Shown: piece after piece, positions 25,461-38,900 of the stretch
Layout: every line of letters begins with the position of its first letter
Numbering within the stretch: position 1 is the stretch's first letter
Assembly: GCA_028023455.1 (NCBI GenBank)
Contig: JAQFVV010006293.1
Location: 1,811,844-1,875,843, forward strand
DNA length: 64,000 bases
Direction: 5' to 3'
Source of the DNA: Epiperipatus broadwayi
Taxonomy: Eukaryota > Onychophora > Udeonychophora > Euonychophora > Peripatidae
The notes under the pieces: model-generated
What the model saw: the letters and a program-made list of their open reading frames with translations, nothing else
Databases searched by the model: none
What the model was told of the DNA's origin: nothing
Translations under genes and position numbers: made by a program

Positions 25461-28400
25461 CTATCTATCTCTTTGAGGTGATACGATAATTCTACCTCAG
25501 CAATAATCAACATGTACAGCTTCATACATACACACAGGGTTATCCTAGTATTGATGCAAAATGATAAGTTTAACCGACCATGAACAAAATCCATGAGCTA
25601 TATTAATTTTAAAAATCAAGCGCCCAGCAACACTCATCCAAAATTTATGAACAAAACAGATCACATCTATTTGTCAAGGCATAGCAATGACTATTTCAAT
25701 GAAATTTACAAATCTAACAATAAGCATATAATTTTGATTTGACAATTTTATCATATTACAAATATATAAGCTTTCATGCTTTCTCACTTTTATTATACAT
25801 TAAAAACTTTTTTTTAAAACTTTAAGTTCCTTATGGGGTCAAAATCAATTCATTTTTTTTAAAATTTTACTATGAATGTTAACTATCTACTAAACATAAT
25901 AACAAATATATAAATAAAAGACAAAATAAATAATATATTACATATTGTCTCTTTGGGTTCCTTCGAAACTAAATTTGAATATTTAGCAAGGTTAATACCA
26001 ATTTAACAGAAAAATACTTGTGTATTGTGCATAAACGCTATTTACCATTATTTGCTCCTCAACCATGGCAAACACAATAGATTTATCTAACTTTAGCGAT
26101 TATGGAAGTACATAAAAATATTTTTATCCAGGATGTAGCTACATTAATAATCAGTATTATTATATTTAATTGCGATAATTCAAAACTGTTGAAAAATGGT
26201 CCTGCAGGTTACTTTTTTTTTTACACTTTTGTTCCCAGGTTCAAATCCAGATGCTTGGTTTACCACATTTAGTTCATAACTTTTATTTTCCACATTTCAT
26301 TTTCTGAGTTTTTTCTTTTAAGAGAAAATTTTAGACACAACTAGTATTATAGGTGCTATATTTCTATGTATATTATCTTAGGTTTAATCTCATAAGTGTA
26401 TATTTGACAAGTGTCCCTTACATATTTGAGTGATTCAAATAAACTCTATTGGCACATTAATTCTTTTTTCTAGTGTCACAATCAAAAAAAAAATAATAAT
26501 AATAATGATGAGTATTTGAACTACATCTCCAATTAATAGTTATTCCTTGAAGTTATTAAGCCACAGATAAAATACATAGTATTAAATGTTTGTTCCTGAG
26601 AGTTCTTCTTTTAAACGAAATTTTAAAAGTCAATTTTGAAGATTGAGTATAATGTACTAAACTTTTTGCTACAAATTAATTTTGCCATCATTGATTTCAA
26701 AGGAGAGACTGGTACATTCATTTATATCTGTTTAGCCTTTCATATTAAGTTATTATAACTATATCTTTTTAAGTTTTGCCAACTGTTATCTGAGGCAAAA
26801 AAACCAATCAGAGCAGAGAATTTTCCAGCTCCTTCATTTGCACTAGCTTTTATAAAAAAAAGCCATCTGCAAATGTTGCCTTCATCTTTTCTATCAACTG
26901 ATTCTGACTCCCCCTCCCTTTCGGTATACCTCAGACTACATTTGACAACATTTATTAAATGTTGGTTTTGGTTTATTAACTTCAGCTCTCATTATGTTTA
27001 TCTTATCTTTTTCTACTCTTATCTTGATACATTTTCAACTAAGAAAAAAATATAATAGTGGGTATATTTTATAAAACTTTTTTTATAAATAAATTTTTCT
27101 AAAACTTAAATCAAATTTCGAATTGAAAATGATAACCAATTCTTATAAAACCCATACAAAATAAAGTCCCTTTTTTTACATTATACTATCAAATAATATT
27201 GCGTAAATTTCCACGATCAAAAAAATCTATATATGTTATACCCATGTATGCACATATCCATAATACTAAATAGTGATCCACTTGTTCATTTTCTTATTAG
27301 TACACAATATCCTTCATAATTTCCTGAAGATTTAAACCTATTCTCCTAAAAACAAATACTATCTATCATTTTCATTTACAAATGTTATGATTAATATAAA
27401 TCAACATTTTAAGATATTATAGTGCGCACAATAGTCAATCCCCTTTCCCTCTACATAATAATTTGCTATAATTTTAAATAAAATACCAACATATTTTATC
27501 TATACATTAAATTCAAGCCACATAGTTATTGGTCTCTCTAAATAAAGCTTTTAACTTTTCTTGAACTTAAAAAAAAAAAATTTATTCGGATATAGTTATC
27601 TACTAATCCTACTATTTATTTCCCAATCATTAGTTTTTTTATGAAAGAAAATAAGGGTTACAATATATTTCTCCATTAAAATAGATATATGTAACTTTGT
27701 GTGTGCTTTACAACTATCAGCATTTTTTTTTCAATTTCCTTTTTTTTTTAAACTGAATTTTTTTTTGTAGAATTGCAAATGTTTTGATTTTGACTGGTAT
27801 ACATAATTTCAAATAACTACATATGCATACAGTTTAAAGATTAATTAAACTTCTTCATAAAAAATTATTACATATATAATTCTGTTTTTTATGCCATATC
27901 AAATGGTTGGTGTAACTGTTTTGGGATATTAAAACAATGTGCCTTTTTTTTAATGAATTTATAACATAGCTATCATAATACAGAATTTTAAGTAAATATA
28001 TATTTAGACAATGTGTAGATAAACTTTTTTTTTACAAATAGGAGTATGTTAAGAATTATTATATTCTTTGATTCCACTTTAATTTTTTTTAAACTGAGTA
28101 ATAGTGTTTGTCATTAGAAAATGCTACCACATGTTTTCCCAATGTCTTTCATTTTGAAAATGAACTTTAAGATTTTCAAATTTATTTTTATATGTATTGC
28201 ACATATCCACATTCTGTACAGATAAGTATATTTTAAACTGAGTTTTTTAACTTTGGCTTTTTCATTGTTGGATATGCTATGATTATTATAATCTTTGTGT
28301 GAATATATTTACAATGTCACAAAGATTAATCTTTTCTACTCAGAAAACAAACATTTTTGATTATTAAAATAAGTTTGGAATAATAGTAATCTACCTATAT

Positions 28401-29389
28401 TATTGAGCCTCTATAGATCATTTTTGAGCAGTGAATTTCTTTTGTTTATTGAAAGCCTGTATGCGTAACTTCAACATTTCAGTTCGTGATAGGTGAATCT
28501 TTTATTATATATATATATAAAGTATTTTTGAATGACATAGCTATTTTTTGTAACGTTTTTAGTTATGGCTGTATTTTTCTGCTATCAGATTTTACAATAT
28601 ATATATATTTAAAATATAATGTATTTTTTTTTTTGGACCCAGATTAGAATGTTATTTGCTTAAATATATTTCAAAAGTAGCACATGTTAAATTAATATTT
28701 TATTCTTTTGTCATTTTTGTTTTCTAATTTGTATTAAATGAAAATATTTTACTAATGTTTATAAAAACTCAAAATATATATTAATCATGACATTTTTTTA
28801 AGTCCAATTAAAGATAATATATTGAGAAAGATAATATAGTGAGTTTTTCAAATTACAAATCTATCTTCAGTGTTATATATGGTTTTATTGGAATACTTGT
28901 AAACAGAAAATAATTTCTATTATTCAAATTTTATGTGTCTTTCATATAGTTTTGTCGTAGCTTAATGTATAATATTTTTTTTTGATAAATTATTTCTGTA
29001 ATAAAAAGTATGTAGTATTTTCTGTTTTTGTGTAGATCTATTTTTAAAATTATCCTTATTTATCCTTTTTTTAAAAAGAGGGAAAAATTATCAATAATAA
29101 AATATAAATAAATAAAAATTATTTTGATATTAAAAATTAATTGAATTGCAAAGTAAATTTTTCAAGTTATTTTTTGAATGAAAATAAAATACTGTAAAAA
29201 AAAAAAAGAAAAAGATAATAGCTTTGTTTTTTATTTTCAAAAAAACAACAATTATTTTTTCCAAAAGTTCAGAATAATTTAATTTCATAAAATATTTACC
29301 ATTAATTACTTTAATCAATATATTTAAAAGTAAAGTTGTTATTATTATTATTTTGAAGAATAATTCTCCATCGTTTTTATAAATATATA
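25461..29389. other. AT-rich non-coding sequence
   Basis: No gene or transposon end was recognised. Poly-A/T tracts and short AT microsatellites (28,508-28,520 and 28,598-28,610) are present. Confidence 0.5.
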
Positions 29390-29776
29390 TATATAACCAT
29401 TAAAACCAGTCAATGCTTAAACAATATCAATAACAATCAACAATCTTAAACTGTTGTCAAGGCAACCTCCTTTTAACAATATTGGGTGCAATTTGAAAAT
29501 TATAATTGCAATTTGTAATGATATAATTGATATTTATTAGTCTACAATTCAGAACAGGTTATATTTACCTGTTTAAGGAGGTTTATTTAAATAATTTCAA
29601 TTTCTGTGATCAAGTTGCAATTTTTAGTGTCTATATAAATATATGGGACAATAAATAAAAATGGGATTTCACCTTTATTATTAAAAGGAGGTTGCCTTGA
29701 CAATAATTTGAGATTTCTGATTGTTATCTATATTGGGATTGTCTAAATGTTGACTGGTTTCTAATGGTTATGTATA
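29390..29776. mobile_element. MITE copy A with about 95-bp inverted repeats
   Basis: The left arm, 29390-29482, begins AACCATTAAAACCAGTCAA and ends in CAAGGCAACCTCCTTTTAA. The right arm, about 29680-29776, is its inverted relative and ends TTGACTGGTTTCTAATGGTT in the same layout. The interior of about 200 bp is non-coding and carries GGGTGCAATTTGAAAATTAT. An X-box-like palindrome sits in each arm (29453-29466 and 29691-29704). The two flanks do not show a clear target duplication. Confidence 0.75.
29453..29466. promoter_or_regulatory. RFX X-box-like palindrome in the MITE arm
   Basis: GTTGTCAAGGCAAC fits the symmetric RFX X-box pattern. The inverted arm has GTTGCCTTGACAAT at 29691-29704, so both ends of the MITE carry the site. 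Any binding is untested. Confidence 0.3.
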
Positions 29777-29814
29777 AACCCATTTTGCCTTTAGCATTAT
29801 TACACTTATTATTC

Positions 29815-30955
29815 AAATAATACTTTGGGTACAATTTGAAAATTATAATTGCAATTGACCATCAAAAACAGAGGATCCCCAGATGCCTTTCAATCAACAT
29901 CCCTCGAATGATAAGGATGACCAAGCTCTGGAAGTTGCCGCCAAAAATCGTGGACTTCCTATTGAAATCGAACCTGCATGCCCTCCCAACAAATGCCTTC
30001 CTCCACTATAAAAGGGGGCAAGATATTGACCCTAATTGCACATTGTGTCAAAGACAGGAAGAGACTACTGATCACTTCCTCTTCGAATGCACAACTTTGA
30101 ACAATTTAAGAACTCATTTTCAACAAAACATGACAAGAAATCAAATTGAAACGAACCTCAAGACAGCAATTGAAAAGGGCATATTCTCTGAGATCCGGCT
30201 TTCGGCCATAATTAACTTTTCCATCTGGGCATTGCGCTGTAAGCTGGTGTTCCAGGCTGAGATCTTGAATAATATATTCACAGCGTTTTGCCAAATACTA
30301 AACAAGGAAAGGGATAGAGATATGCGCACTGCTGACCCCTTCACAGCTGCACAAACCTGGGACTCCATTGCAATTGGATAGAGCTCCCCGCAACTTTGCT
30401 GTTTATTGGGTGGCTGTTGCTTTTCATCATTTCATAAAACTCAAACACGGATATTAATACTACCTACTAACAGCATCTCATTTTAATCTTCCCTGCTATG
30501 AACTTTAGACAAATTGGGTTTCTATGATCTATTTTTGGAACAACAAACAAGTCACAAAAGTTTCCTGTGCAAACATTAACTCAAATATATCCTTTTTTTA
30601 TTTGCATGCTATTTCATAATCATTTACTTGTTTTTTTTTTACTTTTTGGTCTGTATTTCTATGGTCTAAATGTACAATAAATTTGGTTTTTGAAAGATAA
30701 TTGACTATTTATTAGTCTGCATTCAGAATAGGTTATATTTATCTGTTTAAGGGGGTTTATTTAAACTTCTTTGTATCAATAATTTCATTCTCTGTGGTCA
30801 AGTTGCAATCTTTAATGTATATATAAATATATGAGACCATAAATAAAGGTGGGATTCCAGTTTTATTGTTAAAAGGAGGTTGTCTTGAGATTGTTGATTA
30901 TTACCCATATTGGGATTGTCTAAGTATTGATTATTGTCTAATGGTTGTATACATA
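29815..30955. mobile_element. MITE copy B, split by a LINE insertion
   Basis: From about 29827 the sequence repeats the interior of copy A (GGTACAATTTGAAAATTATA). It is interrupted at 29860-30698 by a LINE end and resumes at about 30705 with TATTTATTAGTCTGCATTCAG and the rest of the interior. The right inverted arm is at about 30873-30953. The left arm is missing or too decayed to see. The order of events is therefore MITE first, LINE second. Confidence 0.75.
29860..30698 (+). mobile_element. 5'-truncated LINE 3' end inside a MITE
   Basis: The open frame running to 30381 encodes the C-terminus of the same LINE family found at 45-48 kb. It has CTLCQRQEETTDHFLFEC, a CCHC motif with Cys at residues 68, 71 and 85 and His at 80. 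This is followed by the conserved FSEIRLSAIINFSIWALR block and an ERDRDMRTADPF end. The first eight or nine residues of the open frame are MITE sequence read through, not LINE. The 3' untranslated part is about 317 bp, against about 314 bp in the long copy, and ends AATAAATTTGGTTTTTGAAA, like the AATAAAGTTTATCCTTTGAAA end of the long copy. AATTGAC occurs at both junctions (29853-29859 and 30699-30705) and may be a 7-bp target duplication. The coding frame is open for 181 codons, so this insertion is fairly young. Confidence 0.85.
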
Positions 30956-30959
30956 AACA

Positions 30960-33900
30960 TTATCCAAAATCAATGGAATTTTTTTTACCTATGATAGAAC
31001 CAAGAAGTTGTGTAATTGAGATAATATTGAAATATTGTTAAAAATAATTGTTAGTATGTAATTTAATAATGCAAACTGTATGTTATGAAATGCTTTTTAT
31101 ATTAATATAAATATTATGGCCTTAAAAATAACAGTCAATACTGACCAGCATGCTAGGACTAAGGTTTTTCACAAGGTTGCAAAGTGAACATTTCTCATCT
31201 TGTTAGTTACTCAGCCAATCTAAAATTTGTAAGTCATTAGTGTAATTTTGATTGTCAGAATTGATGTGAGCAAATGTGTATAGATGTGTGTGTATATATG
31301 GATGTATTTATGTGTTAGAATGTGCGTGTAACAAGTTTGAAAAATGTTGCTTTTTTTTTTTTTACTTAGTATTAAAGCAAATATTGTACATAGAATATTA
31401 TAATTTTTTTAATAATTTTGTACTTTTAACACAAAAATATTATAAGATAAAATTGCTAACAACAAAATTATAAATAAAAAGACATGGCAATATTTATTTA
31501 CTTTCTTATACTGAACTTACTATTTTTTTTTTAATAAAATAATTTATATCTTGTTTAATCCTCTTTTTTGTACACAAATATATACACAGTTCATTATAAT
31601 ATTAATAATAAATGAAGGCAAATATTACAGATTTATTGTTATACATTTCCAGTTGAATATTATTAATACTACTTCTAAGAAAATTGCCACCCCTCTCTAT
31701 GCATGATATATTTGTCATAATATTTTTTTCAGGAACATCATCATGAAAAAAACTTTTTCCTGTGATTAAAAAAATCAAATAACTATTATTTTCTTGGGGG
31801 GGGGGGTCTTATTTTATATATAAATAATTTACTGATGTATATCCACATATTTTGTTTTGATATCATGGAAAAGACTTATTATAGCATCTACTCTGTAAGG
31901 CATGAAACTTAATTTACACATAAACAAATCATATTTATGCACAATTTTAAGATCTTTCTCTGCCCAACTCCTCGTTTTTTTAATTATCTCTTTATTCTTT
32001 AAAATCATCTAATGATGTTTTTATTCAACATTTTTTTTTTCAATCAAATCTTCCAAGTTTTCCATACCCAATTTCACTTTCATACTTATTTGCTTTTACT
32101 TCTAATCTTTCCAATAAAAGGTGTTATTTTTTGAAGGTTATATTTTTTATTGTTAGATATTTTTTTCTATTCTTCTGACTCTGACTATCTTAAAAATTAT
32201 TAAATCTGTTTGTTTGTTTTTCTTTTTAAATATTTTTGCTGTAAATTATCATCTCCATCTAAATGCTTTTCTTTTTTTTTTTATCTCATATTTAATTTTA
32301 ATCCACAAAATATGCAAAATCTGATTGACTTCTATAATTCTGTTTTTATTTTTTCTTTCTTCATATCATATTACTTTGAGTATAAGATGCTCCTGAAGTT
32401 AAGAAGCATATATGTACTTAAATAGAAACTAATATAAATACAATAAACTTACCTAATTTATTGTGAATCTTCTTCAGATATATGGTACTTTCACTTTCTT
32501 CATCTTGACTTTCAGAACTTGAATTCTCATTTTCATTATTCTACCAGGCCATTTGAATTGCAGTCAAACATTATAATTTCTTTGTCAATTTTTTTCCATA
32601 TAAAAGTACATTTTTCTATTAAAATTTGAATCCTTCTAAACTAATTTATATTTTTCCAAATATTTTCTGAAAAAAAAATTATAAATGTATAAAAAAGATT
32701 TGAAAACATATACTTTCACTTTGAAAATCAAAATGAAGACATCAGAACTGTCAAAATTTTGACAGATGCCCTCTTGTGTAGATAACAAAAAACAAACAAT
32801 CAGTGTCTTGGAAGATAGACTCTTATCTCATTGTTATATTGATTTGTTAGTTGTAAAAAAATTCTAAAGGCTATTTGGTAGAGTTTTCTTGATAAAATAA
32901 TCATAAAATCAGAAAAATAATATTAAAAGTAGTGGTTTGAGAGAGAATTAAAGCCATTTACAAAATTAATCCAAAAAATATTGATTAAAAAAGATTTAAA
33001 CACTATTCTACACAGGTAATGAGTGTAATACTATGTGCATGCATAGTGTAAAATAAAGATCCACAGAAATAAGATGTTACAATTTGTTGTTGCCAATTTA
33101 ACATGCACCCCTCTTAATTATGGTTCCAAAATTTTGAAAAATGTAAAATAATATGATATATATATATATATTTAAATGTTCTACCTAAAGAAATAATATG
33201 GTCTATATATGTGTTTAAATGTTATAACTAAAGGTAGATTCAGCAGTAGAGCACCATAACCAAATTAGTGGTTAGTTGATAGGCATTAATGATAATTGCT
33301 GCTATTGTTGACACCTCAACATGATTTATATTAGAATCTCAGAGCCGCACTATCAACTTTAATAAGCACTAATGTATAGAAGTTTTTATATCATTAAGAA
33401 GTGTAAATCATTTATCTGATTATCTAAATATTTTAAATGAAAATTATCCAAAAGTTCATTTTCATTTATTTTCAAGATGAATTTTCTTAATCATTACGTA
33501 TATATTTATTTATTTATTTCACTTTTTCTTTTTAATGGTTACAGTTGCAGTCATATCAAATTGAATACAATGAATATGCTGTTTACAAACGTTGATTTCG
33601 TAATTTTCAGATATCTTTCATTTATCATTATTTTTAAATATATTAAACAAACTAGATAATTTCTCTTATTTATCCATTTTTATTAATTATTTCATTATTT
33701 TCCATAGCAGAATTTACTCATAAGCTTATTCCTTAACAATTTCTTATAATATCAATTAGTCTAATTCTGTTTGATTTTATCAAATGTCCCATCAGTAAAT
33801 CTGGAAAAATTTATCAATTGGATTTATTTATTCTATATAACTCTTAGTAATAAATCATTAAATAGTACATCTCCAAAATCATTTCTTTTTCTAGCAATTA

Positions 33901-35125
33901 TATACTTATATTGAAACAAATTTTTCTGTTAAGAAACTGAAAATGTCTGCTAATTATGTGATTAACTTTATTGTTTTACAATTCTAGATATTTACATATT
34001 TGTTCAGTGATGAAATTTTTGTTTTCATTAAAATCATTATAATTACCTAGCAGTGCCAAATATTTGATAGTATATTTTATTTAATTAAGTAAATTTAACT
34101 TTCAATGATATGTTGTTGAAGATCTTTAGAGTATTTTTATATCTACAATATCTTCATTAACTTCTAGTTACTATTGACTTACTTATGCTTTAAATATAAT
34201 CATCTTTTGCCCTGCAAATAAATTAACATTAATACAGAAAAGTGGAGTTGTTATTAACAACTTTGTTAAAAATAATTCTTTAAATTGTTGAAAGTTAAAT
34301 TGACTTACTTACTTAAATAAATCATACTATCAAATATTTAGCAATTTTAGATACTGAAGACTAAAATTTCACTGCCAAACTAATATATAAGTAGCCAATT
34401 CTCATATGTTAAATTTTTTTCTTCTACTGTGTAATGAATTAGATCTTTTTTTTCTCATAAATTTAATTGCAAGATTCTATCAGCATATCATTCTATTTAA
34501 GGTTGATGGTTTCAGTATATTGATTGGAGTTTCATCTATATTTTATGTTTTAAATTCCATTTATATGAAATGAATAACAGGAAAAAAAATGTCAGATATG
34601 TTGTGAGTTTATGTTTGCTGCCTCAGCATTTCAACATTTATTAATTATATGAAAATACTTTCAATTTTTTAGGAAATTATTTCCATGTATAATATATATA
34701 AATAATTGATTATTATTTATATTAATTACATACATTTACATTTAAAATTTTATCAAAACTCATTATTACATATTTTACTACAATACGATCCCATATTATC
34801 ATTATTTAATTTCAAGCCTTTCACAGATAGTATTAAGCACTATGATATTTTAACATGTTATATGATATATATACACTTATGATGAAATTTGATTTACAAA
34901 TTATAAACATTAAAAAAGATATCAGTAAAAATTATTAACAAAAAAAAGTAGAATACAATTATAACATGCAAAGGAAGAGAGAGGGCACTTCACAGTGTAA
35001 TATACACATACTTATTTTCTCTTTTAAAAAAAATAATAATAACATAATATTCTTCTTTTTCTTTTTTTTTCTGATGAAAATTTATGATGATAACAAAATG
35101 GAAAGGTACAATGCCTAACTGATGT
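30960..35125. other. AT-rich non-coding sequence
   Basis: No supported gene. A short tandem-like pair (TTTAAATGTTxTAxCTAAAG) is at about 33171-33232. A motif shared with the foldback ends at 6.4 kb (GGGCACTTCACAGTG) lies at 34983-34997, without a visible partner arm. Confidence 0.5.
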
Positions 35126-35132
35126 TAAAATC

Positions 35133-35215
35133 ATACTTACCCATATAGATAACAGCAGCCATTTTCTTATGGTATGATCACAGTGCCCACTGTTACACTG
35201 TGGATGAGAAAATTA
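35133..35215 (+). pseudogene. Weak U1 snRNA-like sequence
   Basis: ATACTTACC at 35133-35141 equals the 5' splice-site-pairing end of U1 snRNA. Further on are ATGATCAC (35174-35181) and a TTACACTGTGG stretch that loosely recalls the U1 ATGATCACGAAGG and TTGCACTCCGG parts. The spacing between the first two is larger than in U1, and no Sm site was seen. It is at best a decayed pseudogene and may be chance. Confidence 0.15.
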
Positions 35216-35229
35216 GTTTCTTTTTTTTA

Positions 35230-38200
35230 GAATTTTTTGAATTCATAATAGCAATTTCATAATTACAAATGTTGTCATTATGATTTCCACATGCATCAGA
35301 TTCAATATGTAGGATAAGAAAATGTTCGCCACAATATTGCATTAATAACAGTAAGTGAAATTTTTAATTCCTATAAAATTTCTTATTTAGTATTTTTTTA
35401 AATCAGATTTGAAATAGTGTTACCAGGATTTTACTAAAGTTGCAAACAATTAATTCTTATACATTACAAACTGTTGGACATGGAAAGTTTCAAAAACATT
35501 TATAAAAATTTAAAAAAAATTTTTTTTTTTTTTTTTTCAATTAAAAATTTGTTTCTGAAACAAATTTCTCCAAATTAATTTTAATCAAAAAGCGCAATAA
35601 AATTTAAATTATTTTGATTAGAAGAATTAGAAACTGCAAAATAAAATATGGCGGGGTTGTTTTTTTTTCAAATTAAAACTTTATGTATACTTTATACAAA
35701 CTATAATGGAATTCAGTGTAAATTTAAATATGTTATTCTTTATTTTTTAAATATATTTCCAACCAGACCTATAAATTTTGTAATAATAGCCAGGAGGATT
35801 CATCAGTGCTCGTATTTTTGTTTAGTTTTTTGCAAAGCAATGATGTCTGGTATTAAATGCTTTGAAGAATTGTTGCAATTTTCATTTGGTCTTTTCCTGT
35901 ATTATAGTGTTTAGTATAAAAAAATATGTGATAGTAGATTTATTTAAATTGGTTTTAATATAATATTTATGTACATGCTCATATACATATATTATTTAGA
36001 TACACTACTGATATACACATTCATTCTCGTAATCTTTCTATCTTCAATTGCAATATAAAGCAATAGAGAGTGCGTTTTAAAGACTCGTAATGCTTTTATT
36101 AAATAGAGTTGATTTGCATTATATAATAAACGTGAATGAATAGAAACTATGCTTTATTTTTGGCAGTTTTTTTTATTTTTGTTTTTTTTTTTTAGAAAAT
36201 TTTGAATTTAGATTCTAAAATGATACAATTAATAGGCATAATCATATCTCCATATTTTCATATTATTTGAATTTCTTATTTTCGTAAAATTTTAATTTTA
36301 TAGTTAAAATAAGTGTTTTTTAAACCCTTTTAGAGTCTAATTCAACCAGCCCATATGGATCTATGCATTACACCTGGGAACAGTGGACTCTAAAAGGTAG
36401 AGTTACTTTATTTTTATATTTTAGTTTTTGCTTTCAAATTCTATCCCCAGATGCTAACTGTCCCACTAGCATGATCCACCAATGCTTCAGCTTAATTGAT
36501 CAATAAGTAATTTGCATATTGCTGGGCTATCTTTAATTCTTCCTTTTTTGGAAAGCACTCTTCCATTGCACTTCTTTTATAATAATTAAAATTTCCTTTT
36601 TTTTTCTTGCAAGTGTGTGTGTGTGTGTCTTTATATGTATACAAATTTATAATGTAATTAAATAATTATAGAATTGGTATAAATTTAGCTTGGTTTTCTA
36701 CAATTTTCTAAGTCAACCTTTTGTCATTAAACTAAGATCAAGACAATAATGTGGTTGTAAAAGTACTTTTTATATTAAATTACAATGTTATATGTTACTA
36801 TGCTTTGCTGATTTGTATTAGTGGTTATATCTTGAACATTAATGTACAATTTAATTCAGCAAGCAGGAAATGTATTATCTATTTTAAGTGATATATTAGA
36901 AAGTATGCTTATCGGTTTTGAAGCAACTTTTGGTGGTAATGTTGAATAGTAACACATGGCTTTACTATCATCAAATAACTGTTGTTTTGCTACTAATCTT
37001 TATCCCCCATATTCTTGCATCATTTTATGATTAAATACTAATTGCAAAGTACTTACTCTTACATTATAAATATGTATATTTGTTACAAGTGTTTAATGCA
37101 AAGATAGGAATATTTCAAAATTTTGAACAGTATTTATGTACAGATTTATACATTTGTAAAAAGAAAGAAGTAATAAATTATTTGTTTTAATGCACTGTCT
37201 AATCTTAATGTAAAATTGAAATGAATTTGGATGAAGACACCTGTTACATAAAATAAAAATTGTTTTGATTTTAGTATGTTGCCAAATTTAATATTAAAAT
37301 AAAAAATCTGAACTCTTGATATGTAATATGTATCAACACAAGGATCATTTGGCTCCTTCAGTTAGTGTTAAATTATATAGCAGTTATAACTCTCATTTCT
37401 GATACCATTTAATCAGAAATGTAAATAAAATGTCACAATTGATTTCTGAATATTAGGAGTTTTTTTAACAAATAAAAGACACTGGTTTGAATCATATTCA
37501 CCTAGCAACCATCTTTTACTTTTATTCTTCTATTTAAGCTGTAGCCTGCACAGTTCAAATGCTAATTTCTTATATCTAAATATAGAGCTTCATACTGTCT
37601 GATTAACTCTTCTACATTTCAACATTTTTTGCATCATCCGCTAATGGCTGTTTGAATTATAGTTCAACATTTTATTTTAGTATTACAATGTGTATTATTT
37701 GTTATGAATCATTACATTGTATTTTATTTATTTGAATATAAGTTTACAAATGAAAACTATTCTTAAAAATCATATTTGAACTTTGCAAATATAGAAAAAA
37801 AATTAAAAAAGTGAAATACATCATGAGAAGTTTTTTGTTTTTTTTATTGGATAATTACCGCAATGTCAGTAAAAAAAAATAAAGAAAATCTTAGTTAATT
37901 GAACTTCATTTCTAAAACTTGGACAAATTAATGTTAAATCATCATAAAGCTATAAAGTTCTGTACTAAAATTTAAAATTACATTTAAAATATAAAAATTC
38001 TGCACTCCAGTATTTGGCAGAGCATTACCAATCATAGTTTCATTTTTACCATTACTTCAAATTTCTTAATTTGTATTTTTAGAAATAAAACATATTTGAA
38101 AAAAAAATCTTGAGTGCAACTATGAAATATTTCTTTTTTAATAATTATTATATAAATATTTTGTAAAAATAATCATTAATATTTATTAACCTTTTAACCG

Positions 38201-38640
38201 CTAATTATATTATTGGTTGTATGAGGTAAAAATCAAATCTTTTAATTGGCCAACTCACAAACTGAAGACAAAGCCTATTGTTAAAACATATTCGCCTATA
38301 ATATTAAATTCAACACAGATACGTTTATAAAAAGTATATTACTAATTTTTCAGGTTATGAAGAGAACGAAAGTTCTTTCAAAAATAAATTGCTATTTATT
38401 TATTCTAAAATATTCAATTTCGGCAACATAAAAGCTATAATATAAACAAAAAGGTCGACTTTTACGTTATAGAAAAGTAAATATTTCTTTTAAATATTTC
38501 TTTAATATTTTTACTAAAATCTTCAATATTTTTCAAAAATAATTTTGTTTTTTTAGTTTTTTTTTTAAAAAACTAGTTTAATTTCTGAAATTATATTTTT
38601 TTAATACTTAAAATTGCATTCGAAATGAAAATCTCAGCGT
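35230..38640. other. AT-rich non-coding sequence
   Basis: No gene is supported. A GT dinucleotide run is at 36613-36628. A 12-bp perfect inverted repeat (CCTTTTAGAGTC and GACTCTAAAAGG) with a spacer of about 45 bases lies at about 36328-36396. Confidence 0.5.
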
Positions 38641-38649
38641 TTTTCTTTA

Positions 38650-38900
38650 TTTTCTTTGATCAGGCGGTTTCTTTGTTCTTTCCAGCCAATCAGAATGTCT
38701 TTTTCGGCTGAGAGCATGCTAAGAACCAATCAAAACTCATGTTCTTTCTTTGTTTAGGTTTAAATGCATTTTTTTTTATTTTTTACTTGTAAAATAAATT
38801 GGAAGAGGTCACCATCTTACAGAACTTTTAAAAACCTATTCAAAACCTATCAAACGAATTTTTTAGCATAAGAACTGGCAGAGTTAGAGTGACGTCAGAT
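38650..38900 (+). promoter_or_regulatory. Possible promoter region with CCAAT and CRE motifs
   Basis: Two identical CCAATCA boxes (38686-38692 and 38726-38732) stand exactly 40 bp apart, in a stretch richer in G and C than its surroundings. A perfect CRE, TGACGTCA, follows at 38890-38897. Such clusters are common in animal promoters. No TATA box, start codon or open frame downstream was recognised, and the strand is a guess from the order of the motifs. Confidence 0.25.

Noticed and set aside
22950-25700. Nuclear copy of mitochondrial DNA
   Set aside because: The base composition prompted the check, but I could not find recognisable stretches of mitochondrial proteins or rRNA on either strand.
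35133-35215. Functional U1 snRNA gene
   Set aside because: Only the ATACTTACC end and short later words agree. The spacing is wrong and no Sm site was seen. It is kept only as a very weak pseudogene call.
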